From NCBI GenBank assembly GCA_033439255.1, contig CM065892.1, forward strand, positions 434,001 to 498,000: 64,000 bases of DNA, read 5' to 3'. The notes under the pieces were generated by a model, which was not told the origin of the DNA, did not search any database, and was given only the letters and a program-made list of their open reading frames with translations. This document shows positions 23,938-44,395 of the stretch, in pieces. The stretch is from Hericium rajendrae. Lineage: Eukaryota; Basidiomycota; Agaricomycetes; Russulales; Hericiaceae. Made by a program: the position numbers and the translations under genes. Positions within the stretch are counted from its first letter, which is position 1. Each line of letters starts with the position of its first letter.

Positions 23938-32532
<8,595 letters not shown>

Positions 32533-32649
32533 TGCCTCCTTCGTCTATGCTCTTTGATGTTCTGTTATTAGATGTATTCTATTACCTTGCTACATATATA
32601 TCTATACAACTTTTAATCATACAAAAGACCGCGCAAAATCTGATATCCA

Positions 32650-33580
32650 TCATGACATATCCCCAAGCTCGCGCTGCAGCCTCTCCAGCTCCTTCTCCTT
32701 CTCAATCAACATCCCGCGCCACTTATCCTGCTCCGCAATAACCACCTTCCTTGCCGCCTCAAACCGCTCGATCTCCTCGCGCTCCATCGCCGCCGTAAAC
32801 TCCGGCACGCCGCCCTTGCTCGCCTCGAGCGCGCCGGGGTTGGCGGCGTGGAATGGCACGGGCCGGCGGCGCGTCTTCGGGAGCGGCGTCGGCGGGTGCG
32901 CGGTGAGCGTGTTGAGGAACTGCTGGAACGGGTCCGCGAACACGATCTCGTCGTACTGCCACGAGTGCACGGGGCCCGCGCGCGCGGCGACCTCTGTGGG
33001 CGGGGCTTCTGTGCCGTCTGCGCCGCTGGGCGCCCAGGGGTGCAGTTTGAGGTGGTGGTAGACCATGACGGATTTTTCGCCGGACTCGTTGACGAAGTTC
33101 ATGCGGATCTGGATCTCGAACTCGCCCCATCTGCTCGTGGTCAGCGGTGCGCGCGGGGTGAAATGGGGGCGTACGCACCCGGTCTCGGTCACCTCGAACG
33201 GGGGCTTGTCGACATCTGGAGGGATGTGTCAGCGGGGGGCAGAGCGAGAGGGCCAAGGAGTGCGCACTCCGCGTCGCGTTGGCGTACGTCTCGTGCAGCT
33301 TGAACGTGACGCGCTTGAGGAAGTAGCCAAGGTCGTCCGCGCCGCCGACGATATCAGAGTCGGGCGCGGACGCCGCGCTGCGCACAGCGACGGTCCAGCG
33401 GTGCGTGTGGTCGCGCGCGGCGGGCGGGAGCGCGGCGCGCTCCTCGTCGGTGAGCAGCACGGCGGTGTTGCCGTAGATGATGGGGCGGTGGATCGTCAGG
33501 CCCTGCGCTCGTTAGCCGGGGGGCGGAGAGGATGGGCGGGGACGCACCTTGACGCGCGTGCGGTCCGCGATGGTGGCCAT
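32650..33580 (-). CDS. YAF9: YEATS-domain protein Yaf9 (GAS41 homologue)
   Basis: Acyl-lysine reader shared by the NuA4 acetyltransferase and SWR1 remodelling complexes. Exon 1 (33580-33548) encodes MATIADRTRVK. The next begins GLTIHRPIIYGNTAVLL and continues with HTHRWTVAVRSA, DLGYFLKRVTFKLHETYAN, then PPFEVTETG and WGEFEIQIRMNFV, the ordered strands of a YEATS domain. The C terminus is a coiled coil (about the last 45 residues, AMEREEIERFEAARK onward), as in Yaf9/GAS41. It converges on the ATR gene with 117 bp between stops and diverges from the COX7-like gene across 155 bp. Confidence 0.93.
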
Positions 33581-33735
33581 GAGGGTCGCGTACAGGAGAG
33601 CGTCGAGGCGCGTCGCGCCTCGTCGCGCCCGAGCCGGATGGAGCCGGGATCGCGCGGTTTCGAACTCCGACGGCGTACTGGTATCAGCGGCGAGCGCAAT
33701 CTGCCTTGCAGACACCCAAACTCTCCTTACTCGCG
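33581..33735. promoter_or_regulatory. compact bidirectional promoter, YAF9 / COX7-like
   Basis: Only 155 bp separate the two start codons. Both promoters and 5' UTRs must fit here or overlap. No TATA-like element is evident. Confidence 0.5.
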
Positions 33736-34145
33736 ATGCTCGACGCTATCATCTACAGTGCGTCGCTTTCCTTGTGTTTTGGCCATTATTCTGACTTATT
33801 TTTGCAGAGAAGAATCTCGTTCCGGCCAGGCAGCGGGCGTACCAGGTTCGTCCCGCGCCCCTCGTGCGTCGACGTGGTCCTCATCTCGTTGTTTATCTGT
33901 AGGCCTCGCACGAGAAAATCTGGTACCGCCCTGCGCACGCCCGCCTCTACATAGGTCTGTCTATTCGAGGTGTGATATGCGATTCGTCCTGAATATGTTC
34001 AATAGGGATTTACAAGGTCGGCTTCACCGTTGGCATGGCCTCGCTTGGGTACAGCGTATTCATGCTGATCAAGGTGCGTGCGGTCTTAATATTGCACCTC
34101 ATCTGTGGCTGATGTCTGTGGACGCATTGGTAGGGCAAGAACTAG
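33736..34145 (+). CDS. cytochrome c oxidase subunit 7A-like small membrane protein
   Basis: A five-exon gene too short to appear as a single open frame: 33736-33757, 33808-33845, 33903-33954, 34006-34073, 34134-34145. It totals 192 nt for 63 residues, and every junction is GT-AG and in phase. The product starts MLDAIIYKKNLVPARQRAYQ, then SHEKIWYRPAHARLYIG, then one membrane helix (VGFTVGMASLGYSVFMLI) and ends KGKN. Length, the single helix and the basic N-terminal half match the Cox7/COX7A family of complex IV in the inner mitochondrial membrane. The last exon is 12 nt (GGCAAGAACTAG). Confidence 0.82.
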
Positions 34146-34545
34146 AGAGAGCTTTTGTACTGGTAGTTTCCTGCTCGTACACAATTCCATTGAACCTATG
34201 CACTGTGTGACCTAAGACTGCGACTCGAGTGATTCTCCTAATTTTGTCGTGACGCCTATGTATGGCGTCCAGAAAATGTATTTCCGTGTGAACCGATGTA
34301 GCTAGAAATGCGTCGCGGTTGTGCAATGCCGTTCGCCTTCTGGCGGGCGGCTGCGGCTCAGCCACAGCAATACCGGTCACAAATCTCGGTCCACGCCTCC
34401 GCTCATGTTTTCTCCGTGAAGTCAGCGGCGCCCCATCCCTCGCTCGCTCGCACGCTTTCTTCAGCATTTTACTGCCGCAGCTCGCTGACGCGCAGACGCT
34501 TATTTCTTGAGCTTGACATCGCCGGCGCAGCTGCCAGCATTCGCA
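34146..34545. promoter_or_regulatory. intergenic between COX7-like and COA3-like genes
   Basis: 400 bp between two genes on the same strand. It should hold the terminator of the first and the promoter of the second. No gene is seen. Confidence 0.4.
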
Positions 34546-35138
34546 ATGTCCGGAGACCCTCAATACATCGACCGCCGTGCGGCGACCAAGTCATACAGAC
34601 CCAAAAGCTATGTGCGTAGTCGCCCCATCGACTACGACTTTCTCTAACGCATCGCCTTCGGCTCTTCCGATATGCACAGGTGATGTCGCCCGGGCTCATG
34701 CGCGCACGGGAGCCGTACAGAGTGAAGAACGCGATTACCGGGATTGCGATCACGGCTTTCATAGTGGGCGCATGGGCGTACTCGATCAGCGCGGTAAAGC
34801 AGGACAGCTTCGACGACGTGGACGAGGAGGCGCGGGCGCTGGTGGGATCGGGCGCACGGAGTCTGGAGGACGATGAGCGCGCGCGCAAGGCTGAAATGGC
34901 GAAATTGGCGGCGACGGGCGCAAATACATCTACTGCGCGTGCTTCCGGACCATCCGCGCCTGCCGCCGCACCATCTCCTTCCAGCCAGGCCCCGGCCCTT
35001 GCACGAGGGGTGCTCGTGGGGGTGCTGGAGACGCGTTACTCTCGATTGTTGGATCCGAGGCGGAAGACGCTGGTGTGGGGTGCGCCATCGGTGGATAGGA
35101 TAGGACGGATTGGGGATAGGTCTCAGTTTTCGTTGTGA
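34546..35138 (+). CDS. COA3-like cytochrome c oxidase assembly factor
   Basis: Two exons (34546-34611 and 34680-35138) encode 174 residues. The core matches the Coa3/CCDC56 family: MSPGLMRAREPYRVKNAITG followed directly by one membrane helix (IAITAFIVGAWAYSISAVKQ) and an acidic stretch (DSFDDVDEEARAL). Coa3 sits in the inner mitochondrial membrane and regulates Cox1 synthesis and assembly with Cox14. The C-terminal extension of about 90 residues (Ala/Ser/Pro-rich, then LETRYSRLLDPRRKTLVWG) is longer than the minimal family core. It lies 400 bp downstream of another complex IV gene. Confidence 0.82.
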
Positions 35139-35338
35139 TTTCCGTAGCGTACCGGCTGCAAAATGCTATTCTGCACCACTCAAAGTATTACGTAATGGGA
35201 AATGACGTGGTGTTGCAGAGCCTCATCGAGTTGCTCTTGTCTGTCGTTTTGAGTATATTTTCATGGTCGATATCTCCTGTCCCTTTTTTTAAAGACAGGA
35301 ATTCCACTGCGCGCTGTTGCTCTCTTTAGACGACTCCC

Positions 35339-38300
35339 ATGGCCACGGCCAGCCAGTCTGCCTTTACTCTGCGCGACATTGAAGCCGGTACGTCCTCCTG
35401 TTCAATGTGAGTTACCGTTTCGTTGACAGCGTCGATCCCTAGGCACATCAGGACCACTCTACCAAGTCAAGCTCTTGTCCGCTCTCCGAAGTGGTGAGTT
35501 TCCTGCGACGAAATACCCAGCTCAGTCCGCCTCTGATCCAGCATTCTCATTCGTGCAAGGCGACCCTGCCCTTATACATCCTTTCCTCGCCGAGATCGGA
35601 AAGGAAAAGGAGCGACGGAAATCCCAGGAAAACGGGTCAGATGTCGGTGCAGCTGCTCTTCACCTAGCAATCCGCGTCGCTTCTAGTGCGTGCCCTCTTC
35701 TCTACTTGCATCTTCGTTCTCATGCACACACGCAACAGAGGATACCGTCGCGCTGCTTCTCTCACATCGCGCGATATCACCTAACGCCGTACATCCCCCG
35801 GGCTCCGGAACAACCGCCCTTCACCTCGCAGCGTCCCTCGGCCGTGCCGACGTTGTGAACCTCCTGTTAGATCAGGAGGGCGTCGATGATACCCTCCGCG
35901 ACCGCGACGGCAAAACATGTAAAGACGTCGCGCGCGGAAAAGACGTCGCGCGAACGATTAATGGTACGCCCTTGCGAGTGCGCTCCGAAATTGCCCCCGC
36001 TCATGTGCTGCCTGTGTAGACTCCCGGTCGTTCCTCACCGCATCGTACCGCTCGCTGCTGCGGACGTACATTCACTCGCCCCGCAAGGAAGGCCCGCCCC
36101 CAGCCTTGCTCGCGCTTCTGTCTTCTCCCCGTGTGCGCCTATTGAACCTTTCGTTCCTGAATGATGCCTCCGGCACAACCCTACTCCACGAAGCCGCCCG
36201 CCGACGAGACCTGCGGCTTATCGAGCTCGCGGTCCGCGGCGGCGCCGACATCTTCGTGCGCGATCGCAGAGGGAGGTCCGTGATGGACGTTGCCGGCAAG
36301 GACGACAAAGTGCGGGCATTCCTAAGGCAATGTGAGTCTGGCGCTACTTCTTACGCGAGCGATGCTGACGGCGTGTGGCGCGCTAGTCACCAACCAGGAC
36401 ACGACGCTCCTCGAGGATACGCCGCTGACTGAACCGCCGACGCTCAAGGGCTATCTGAACAAGTATACCAATGTTGCGCGCGGCTACAACACGCGCTGGT
36501 TCGTTCTCAAGGATGGTATCCTTTCCTGTGCGCGCATACATTCGACTGGGCTTGTGCGAGTGCTCATGCAGTTATCCAGATTACCGCCATCAGGAGGACG
36601 AACAGGTCGCAAGCCGAGGATCTATCTCCATGAAGTCTTGCGTCCTGCGCCCCTCGCAGACCGGCGAGAAGCTGCGCTTTGAAGTGCAGTCTCTGCCGTC
36701 GCGCGGGCACGCCAGCGTGCAGAAATGGTACCTCAAGGCGAACCACCCCGTTGAGGCGGCCCGCTGGATCCAAGCGATCTCGCGCGCAATCGATTGGTAC
36801 AAGCGAGAGGGTGAGGCCCCCGACAGCGACGCCGCATCGCGGTCGACGTCCATCCGCGGCAGTATCGGCTCGCTCGCGCCGTCCACGTTCACGCGCAAGC
36901 GTGAAAGGGAGGACTCCGCGTCCTTCTCGAGCTCGCTCGCAGAGACGAGCGGCGCCGACCTGGAGACAAGCCCGCAGCTGTCCCAGGACGCAAGTCCGCG
37001 GCTGCACCAGGCCGGCGACTCCCCCAGCGCTGTGTCGATGAAAGAGGAGACGGCCGAAGAGTCGTCCGAGGGCGAGAGCAGCGATGTCCTGGAGGACGGC
37101 TACACGCCGCCGTACGAGGCTTCCTTCAACCTGCATGGCAATTCGACCGCCGCGCAGCTCGAGCTCACCGGGCAGCTGCTTGCCAATCTTGCCGCGCCTG
37201 GCAACACCGCGGAGCGCCAGGCGGAGCTCAAGGCGGCGCTGCGCGAGTCGTTTGCGAGCGGGCAGGCCCTGTTCGGCGAATACCTGCTGATGGTGAAAGA
37301 GCGCGACGAGTGGTGGCATCACCGCCTCGCGCGTGAGCGCGAGCGCCAGTCGATATGGGAGGAGAGCCTCAAGTCCGTCGTCGAGGAGGGCGAGGTGCTC
37401 GAGCGCGAGCTGCGCGCGCAGGCGCGGCGGCGCAGCAAGCAGGCGGTGTCACCGCCGCTGACGGCTGTTCCGACGATCACGACCACCGAGGCGCCGGCGC
37501 CTCCCCCGCCGGCGCCCCTCCTCGAGCGACGGCAGCCGTCGGGCGTGACTTTGCGCCCTGTGACCATCGCGGCACGGCGTCCCACCATCGGAGAGGGTAT
37601 TCGGACGCCCGGCGCGGAGGAGGAAGTCGAAACCGACGAGGAGGACGAGTTTTTCGACGCCATCGAGTCCGGGGCGCTGCCGAACCTCGTGGTCACCGAG
37701 TCGCTTGTGGGTCATGCTGAGCCGCTGATCCCCCCGAGCTTTAACATCGAGCAGTACAGCGGGTACAGCCACCTGCGTACGTCGCTCGGGCTCGAGAACG
37801 ATAACCGCCCGCCGACGAGCCTGTGGAGTGTGCTGAAGCACAGCATCGGGAAGGATCTCACAAGGATCAGCTTCCCGGTGTTCTTCAACGAGCCGACGAG
37901 CATGCTGCAGCGTATGGTGCGTCCGCCTTTGCTCCGTGCTATCCCTGGCTATCGCTAACTAACGCGGACGTTGCGCTCTGTCTAGGCGGAGGACATGGAG
38001 TTCTCCGAGTGCCGTGAGTGTTACGTTCCTTGTTCGCTGAATTGGTTCTCATGCGATGCTCCTGTGCAGTTGACGCCGCCGCGGAGGAAGCGGACCCGCT
38101 CCGCCGCATCGCATTCGTGGGGGCCTTCGCGATGTCGAACTACTCCTCGACGATTGGCCGCATCGCAAAGCCGTTCAATCCCATGCTGGTAGGCACCGTG
38201 CTTCTCTGCTCCGCTGGCATTGTCGCTGACGCGCGCACGCAGAGCGAGACCTTTGAATACGTGCGCCTGGACAAGGAGTACCGCTATGTGTCCGAGCAGG

Positions 38301-39364
38301 TCAGCCACCACCCGCCCATCTCGGCGTGCTATGCCGAGAGTCCGCGGTGGCATTACTACGGCGAGGTGCGTGCCTTTCTGCACGTCGTCAGGCGTGGTCT
38401 GATTTCGCCTTGCTGGGCATAATGCAGGTCGACGCCCAGAACAGGTTCACCGGCAAGTCGTTCGAGATTCGGCCGACGGGCGTGGCTCACGCAGATCTGA
38501 TCCTCCCCACCGAGCGCGCGCCCAGCTATCCAAAGCTGCAGAGCGAGAAGTGGTATGACCGTGTCGTCGAGCACTATAGTTGGAAGAAAGTTACCACGTG
38601 TGTATCCGGGTTTATTCTCGGATCGCCGACGATCGACCATTACGGCGACATGGTGGTTCGTGCGCTCTTATCAGGCTGGCGTCCGCGGATGCTCACTCGG
38701 CGCTCTCCAGGTCACCAATCACCGCACGGGCGACCAGTGCGTGCTCACGTTCAAGCCGCGCGGCTGGCGCGGGAAAGACGCCTTCGAGATCTCGGGCTAC
38801 GTCGCGGACGTAGATGGCAACGTGGCATACGAGATCGCAGGGCGCTGGAACAGCCAGCTTATCGCGCGCGCGGTCGGCACCGGCGCGGGCATCTCGCTCA
38901 GCCCCGACGTGGACGTCGGCGCGGCGCCCGCGCCCGAGTTCATCCTCCTCTGGCGCAACTCGCCGAAGCCGCCCGCGCCGTTCAACCTGACGCCGTTTGC
39001 GATCACGCTGAACGACTGCCCGCGCGACACGCTTGCGCCGTACCTGGCCCCGACGGACTGCCGCCTGCGCCCGGACCAGCGCGCGTTCGAGCTCGGGCGC
39101 TATGAGCACGCGAACGAGCTCAAGCAGAAGCAGGAGGAGCGCCAGCGCGCGATACGCAAGGCGCGCGAGGAGGGCCGTATGCCACCGCATGAGCCGCGGT
39201 GGTTCAGCGCGGAGACGGAGCCGGACACGGGCGAGCGCGTGTGGACGCCTGCGCGCGAGGGGCAGGAGCTCGAGTACTGGCGGCAGCGCGAGCGCGTGTA
39301 CGCGTCCGGACGGAAGGATCCGTGGACAGATGTCGACGATATCTTTATTGAGGATGAGCCTTGA
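35339..39364 (+). CDS. oxysterol-binding protein with ankyrin repeats and PH domain (Osh1/Swh1-like)
   Basis: Lipid transfer protein acting at membrane contact sites. Start is the ATG of [17 protein letters not shown], then several short introns. Ankyrin repeats come first ([51 protein letters not shown]). A PH domain follows ([25 protein letters not shown], then [19 protein letters not shown]). A long linker contains [11 protein letters not shown], which looks like an FFAT motif for ER VAP proteins. The C-terminal ORD domain has the signature EQVSHHPP (near 38294), preceded by [14 protein letters not shown] after splicing. It ends with a Lys/Glu-rich helix and [13 protein letters not shown]. 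Domain order matches yeast Osh1/Osh2. Confidence 0.92.
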
Positions 39365-39598
39365 TGGTCGTCGCAGATGGTGTTGCAATCTATTCAATTT
39401 TCTCTCTGGTCTCGACGCATTCTGTAATTACCAGACAGTCACCCATGTTGTTCCACTAGTGTCAGCAATAATACATTCTACAGGATTCAGGAACACAGAT
39501 TTCGCTCGGCTCTTTGGAATAAATGGTATCTTGCACGTTGCAAACCATCTTCACACTTGGGCAGGATGCAGCACGCCAGGCTGGTGGCGCGCCCCATC

Positions 39599-40825
39599 CT
39601 ACCCAAGTCTGGAGACCGATGCAGTCCTAGTTGTCCTGCGAACACACGCATCAGCACCAGTCCACCCATAACGCAGACGATCGACACGCACCACCACGAC
39701 GCCCAAGCTTCGCAGCCCCTCCTTCGCCGCCTCGTTCTTCGCCGCGCGCTTCGTATTCCCGCGCCCCGTGCCGACGCACCCGAGCTCCGCAACATGCGCG
39801 CGCGCAACCCACACGGGCGTCGCGCGCGTGCCCTCGCCGACGCTGTCCGAGAAGATCCACTCGATCGCGCGGCCCTCCTGCTGCAGCCGCTGGTTGAACA
39901 GCCCGAGGTGCCCGACGGAGTGCCCCGCGGGCGCGTCGGGCGGCGGCGAGGGCGGGCCGCGTGCCTGCGCCGCGGGCGCGGGGAGCGGCGCGAGGCCGTG
40001 CTGCGCGCGCACGATGCCGTAGGCCGCGTGGATGTAGGGCGCGAAGAGGCGCTGGAGCCAGTGCTGCACGGCCGTGAGGCCCTGGTCTTTGTAGAGGCCG
40101 CCGACGTAGGACTGTGGGGGTGTTAGTGCGGCGCCGGTGGCAGAGGGAGAGGGTGGTACCTCAAAGACGTCCGCTGTGGGCGGGAAGAGAGGGTCAGCGT
40201 GCGGAGATGGGAGTAGAGGGGGACGCGCCTTGGACGTTCGTTGATGCGCGGAGGGTGACGATCTGCGCGGGGTGCAGGCGGAGGTGGTCCGTGAGGCGAT
40301 AGCGCACGGATCTGGTGCAAGACGAATTAATGGCGGACAATGCGCAGATGGGAGCACGCACATCGCGGCGAGCGTGGTGTTCCCTACAACCATCGCCCGC
40401 ACTTTCTGTGCACACAGTCAGCGCATCTCGACAACAAGCAGTGTGGAATAAACGCACGGTGGAAGGCCCGACCCTCAGGTACGGGTAGTGCGCCTGAAGG
40501 ATCTCCGTCACGACGAGACCAAGCACTTGATCGCCGAGGTGCTCGAGGCTGAAATTCAATTTCGGGATCGCCAATCGCACCATCAGTAAGCGAGATCGGA
40601 GCGTACATCTCGTTATCGGGCGCGGGGTCGGCAGCGCTGTCCTCAAAGATGTGCGTCGGCCGCGCGGCGAACGAGCGGTGCGTGAACACGCGCTGCCGGA
40701 GCTCGTCCGTGTGGATGTGCGGGAGCGGGGGCAGGCCGTCGGGGCCAAAGTCGGGGCTGAGGGGAACGTCAGCCGGCGAGCACGGACAAGAAAAGGCGCA
40801 TGCGTGCGTACTTCAGGGTAGCCAT
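39599..40825 (-). CDS. ribonuclease III with C-terminal dsRNA-binding domain
   Basis: Stand-alone class I type RNase III (Rnt1/Pac1-like arrangement). Proposed start MATLN at 40825, then exons reading PDFGPDGLPPLPHIHTDELR and QRVFTHRSFAARP. After a splice at about 40585 the signature reads NEILEHLGDQVLGLVVTEIL. The second catalytic motif is DVFESYVGGLYKDQGL. The family's acidic residues (the E and D of LEHLGD, the D and E of DVFE) are all present. A dsRNA-binding domain follows (GHLGLFNQRLQQEG to NTKRAAKNEAAKEGLRSLGV). Mitochondrial mL44/Mrpl3 proteins share the fold but usually lack the acidic set, so an active enzyme for pre-rRNA or snRNA processing is more likely. The start is uncertain: an open frame continues upstream (LPPGELDWFLDSLDK) to a possible acceptor near 40890. 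Confidence 0.83.
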
Positions 40826-41556
40826 CTTGTCGAGGGAGTCGAGAAACCAGTCGAGTTCGCCAGGGGGTAGATTCGGTATGCCAGTCCGCTGAGATATATA
40901 CCGAGGGAGGGGTATATACCGAGGGAGGGATATATACCGGGCAGGCCAGGGCTTAGTGATTACACGCGATGGCCATGAGGTGGAAAGCTTCCAAAGGTTC
41001 CGTGCATGTTGCGACAGCTTGAGCCGCCCATATCAATACTTGTCTTTGCGGCTGTACACACATGGTGACTATGATTGGAGGACTCACCATGGTTGTGCAT
41101 GCAAAGGATCTGCCGCCGACCCACTGATTCCGACGGATAACAGCAATGCGCGGCTGTCGAGAAGACTGTCATGTATGTATGAACAAAGAAGCTCGGCAAG
41201 CTCGGTGGATCATGTACGTAGCCCTACGATCGCCCCTTCCGCTTACATTGCGCTCAATCCAACGCACTGCTTCGAGATCTTCCAGCTTCTGCCGCCCAAT
41301 TAAAACTCATCATGGAGGGCGATCAGAATCACGAGAGAACGACATTGTGCAAATAATTCTATCTCTAGTACAGAAGATAAACGACGAAGATCCGGTCATG
41401 GAACGCACACAAACGTGGCCGTGCTTCCAATACAATAACAATGGCATGGACAGACTGAGACTACGCAGCGTTCATAAAGGCACGGCCTGAGCGTCTGCCG
41501 CGGCTTCCTGCAGACGCCATCAGTTTCATTTCCTAAAGGGCACCAAGAACAGGAGA
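40826..41556. promoter_or_regulatory. intergenic upstream of RNase III gene
   Basis: 731 bp between two minus-strand genes. It contains the TATATACC tandem repeat (40894-40940). No further gene is supported. Confidence 0.45.
40894..40940. repeat. 18-bp tandem repeat with TATATACC core
   Basis: Two full and one partial copy of TATATACCGAGGGAGG spaced exactly 18 bp apart (starting 40895, 40913 and 40931). It lies 70-115 bp upstream of the proposed RNase III start, so it could be promoter or 5' intron sequence. Confidence 0.8.
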
Positions 41557-42406
41557 TTAACCCCCCACCTGCGTTCCCAGCGGTGCCTTCCCCACAAAGT
41601 GATCCACATGCAGCCCGCACTCCGTCTTCTCCTCGCGCCCCGCCCACCGCCCTGCGCGCTCGCCCGCGTCGCCCTCTCCGCTCTTCGCCGTGCTGTGCCA
41701 GTCGCCGACGCTCTTGTACCCCTGGTCGAGCAGCGCGTTGCGCGGCACGCCGTGCTCCTTGATGTACCATTCCACGAGGTGGAAGTTCCACGCAAAGAGC
41801 GGGTTCAGCTTGAGCAGCCCTGCCGCGTCGACCTCGAGCGGCTGCAGCGACGCGCGCGCGCCGCCCTGCGAGGCGCGGCGGCCCGTGATCACGGACTGCA
41901 CGCCCAGCTCCGCGTACGCGCGGCGCGCGGGCTCGACCTGCCGGCACACAGGGCGTGAGCACCCCGCACGGCGCGAGCAGTCGCAGGCGTACCTTCACGG
42001 CAAAGTCGTACCCCGCCTCGTCCGTCTCCCAAAGCCGCGCGCCGTGCTTCTGCTCAAAGTCCGCGACCGTCGCGCAGCCCGCGGGCATGTACACGCGCAC
42101 CGGCACGCCGTACCGCGCCTTGACCGCCTCCACGAGCGCGTACGTCTCCGGGAAGTGGTACAGCGTGTCGAGAAAGATGAGCGGCGGCGGCGAGGTCGTG
42201 AGCTTCGAGAGCATGTCGATCGCGACGAGGCCGGTGAGGCCGAAGGCGGTCGTTTGGTAGAGGTTTGGGAGGTAGTCGATTGCCCAGCGCAGGATCTCTT
42301 CGGGGGTGAGCGGCCGCAGGTAGGCGTTGATCTTGTCGAGATCGGCTTGCGTGAGGGGGAGCGTGAGCGGCTTTGGCAGCGCTGGGGGTGCGGAGGCATC
42401 AGACAT
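41557..42406 (-). CDS. phosphoadenosine phosphosulfate (PAPS) reductase
   Basis: Reduces PAPS to sulfite and PAP with thioredoxin in sulfate assimilation (yeast Met16). Two exons on the complement (42406-41993, 41937-41557) give 264 residues. The N terminus reads TPEEILRWAIDYLPNLYQTT, followed by the phosphate-binding region and LIFLDTLYHFPETYAL. Exon 2 has ITGRRASQGGARASL and LFAWNFHLVEWYI, and near the C terminus the catalytic ECGLH motif (KTECGLHVDHF). Length and motif order match the family. A 55-nt intron separates FAVK from VEPARRAY. Confidence 0.93.
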
Positions 42407-42895
42407 ATCGGATGGAGAACAGCGTTTGGGTTTTCTAGGATTTGGGAATGGTGGGTGGATCGGAAGGTATTGGACGTGAGTGGGACATTGGGCTCGAGAC
42501 GTTTTGCAGAAATGGTGGAGTCGAGGCGCGATGATTGCGTGAGACGGCCAGAAATTAGAGCGCCCACATTCACCTACAGTACTCGGCTCGCCTTTGCTCT
42601 CGAGATCGCTGGTTTGCGATAGACCGTTGCTAATAGAATTCCATTTCTAGCCTTTCTGAATCCTCGTCTAAAACTATTAAATGTACAGATGCTGTTCATA
42701 AGAGAGGATTTCTCGCAGACATGACAGAATCTAATCTAATCTCATCGAGAGCGTCGCAGGTGTGCAGGTAAATCCCAGATAGTGTTTTCGAAATTTACAA
42801 GTCTATGGAAACCAAATAATGGCTTCCATCGGATGAGGGTATCTGACAGCTGTACAACCTCACAAAGCCCAGGATGGAAAGTCAATGGCCTCCAA
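42407..42895. promoter_or_regulatory. intergenic: PAPS reductase promoter and ArfGAP 3' UTR
   Basis: 489 bp between two minus-strand genes. It is AT-richer than its surroundings. No gene is seen. Confidence 0.4.
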
Positions 42896-44395
42896 TTAGA
42901 ACTCCTTCCACTCATCCCAATCGTCCCCCTTCGGTTTCGCAGGCGGCGCCGCAGACGCGCCCGCCCGCGTCCCTCCCACTCCCGTCCCTCCCGACGCGTA
43001 GCCATGTTGCGCGCTCCCCGCCGGCGCACCTGCATACTCCGTAAAGAAGTCATCGTCCTCCGCATCCTGGTACAGCGCGGACGTCTCCTCATCATACGCC
43101 CCGCCCGTCGGCACCGAGCCATACCCTCTCCTTTCCGGCCCGCCGCCCAACCGGTCCCGCGCCGCGCCGACCGCGCCCCCCACACCCCCCGCCACATCGA
43201 CTCCCAGCTGGCTCTTCCCCCACATATTCGCGCTGCGCCCCGCCTCGCCCGCGCGCCGTGCGGCCTCGCTCGCGTACCCGCGCACGCTCGCCTGGAACGC
43301 GGGGTCGCTGACGCGCTCGACGCCCGGCTGGATCACGTTCTCGCTGACCGCGCGCGACGCGCCCGCGACGGCGCCCGCGAAGAGCGACCAGCCCTTGCCG
43401 AGCGCGCCGAGCGGGTTGTCCTGCAGCTCCGCGAGCGTCGGCGCCGCGCGCGAGGAGAGCCCGTACGCGGGCGGCGGCGGCGCGGGCGTGCTGCCGAAGC
43501 CTTGGTACTTCCCGCCTTGCGAGGGCGGGAGCGTGTCGGGGCGCGACGCATTGAGCGAGTCGAGGGAGGCGAAGTACGTCTCGTTCTGGGATTTTGGGTT
43601 GGGCGTGCCGGGCGCGGAGGACTGTGGCGCGGGCGAGCCCGAGTTGGCGCGCGGGAGCTTGCCTGGGGCGCGGCCGGAGGCGCGCGATTTGCGAAGGCCT
43701 TGGGCGGAGGAGGGGCGGCCGGGGGAGCCGACGCTGCTTCCCGGGGAGGTGTACCCCTCTGGAGGGGCGGACGGCGACCAGGGCTTGTCCTGCAGCTCCG
43801 CGTCCAGCTGGGGGAGTTGTCAGATGACATCACATCCCACGCATGATCTGCGCACCTTCTCGCGGTACTGGGTCGCCGCCCAGCAGTGGTATTTGTCGTG
43901 TTGGCTCATGCCTTCTTTGTACCCGCCCTGTTCCGCGGGGGTATATGCCTGCATGAAGTCCAGAAATGGGCCGTTCCCACCGAGCTATGTTGCGTCATGC
44001 GTATGAAGAACGATGGGAGCGAGATAGAAGCCGCGTTGTGGCGCTGCGTACCTTCATGCGTCTAATTTGATCGTCCTGCCATGTATCCATCGAGACTGAG
44101 CGCACGAAGCTGCAGGCGCATGCTCGCATGGGTGTCACGCTACGCCAGCGGGTGGGGCTTACCTGATGTGCACACCGAAACCTCTATGTGTGCCGGCGCA
44201 CTGGAGACAAAGAAACACGGCAAAGCTGATGCGTGGCATGGGTATGGAGTATGGAACGAGATTCTGTTGTTTATCTGACCTGAGGGAAGCCCATTGCGGA
44301 TTCGGATTCCCGCAGTCTATGCAAGTCTTGTTTTTGAGATCTTCCCGCTTGATGAGCTCTTGGAGCGTACGTTTGGCTGCGGCCTGGTCTGCCAT
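42896..44395 (-). CDS. ADP-ribosylation factor GTPase-activating protein (ArfGAP1/Gcs1-like)
   Basis: Stimulates GTP hydrolysis on Arf in COPI vesicle traffic. Start [19 protein letters not shown]. The zinc finger is split by an intron: [14 protein letters not shown], then [18 protein letters not shown], the CX2C...CX2C pattern with the catalytic arginine in HRGFG. Downstream exons have [16 protein letters not shown] and [12 protein letters not shown], then [15 protein letters not shown]. The C-terminal half is Ser/Pro/Gly-rich with ALPS-like amphipathic segments ([20 protein letters not shown]) and ends in DDWDEWKEF. The last exon is long (42896 to about 43800). Its promoter side faces the transposon nest. 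Confidence 0.9.
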
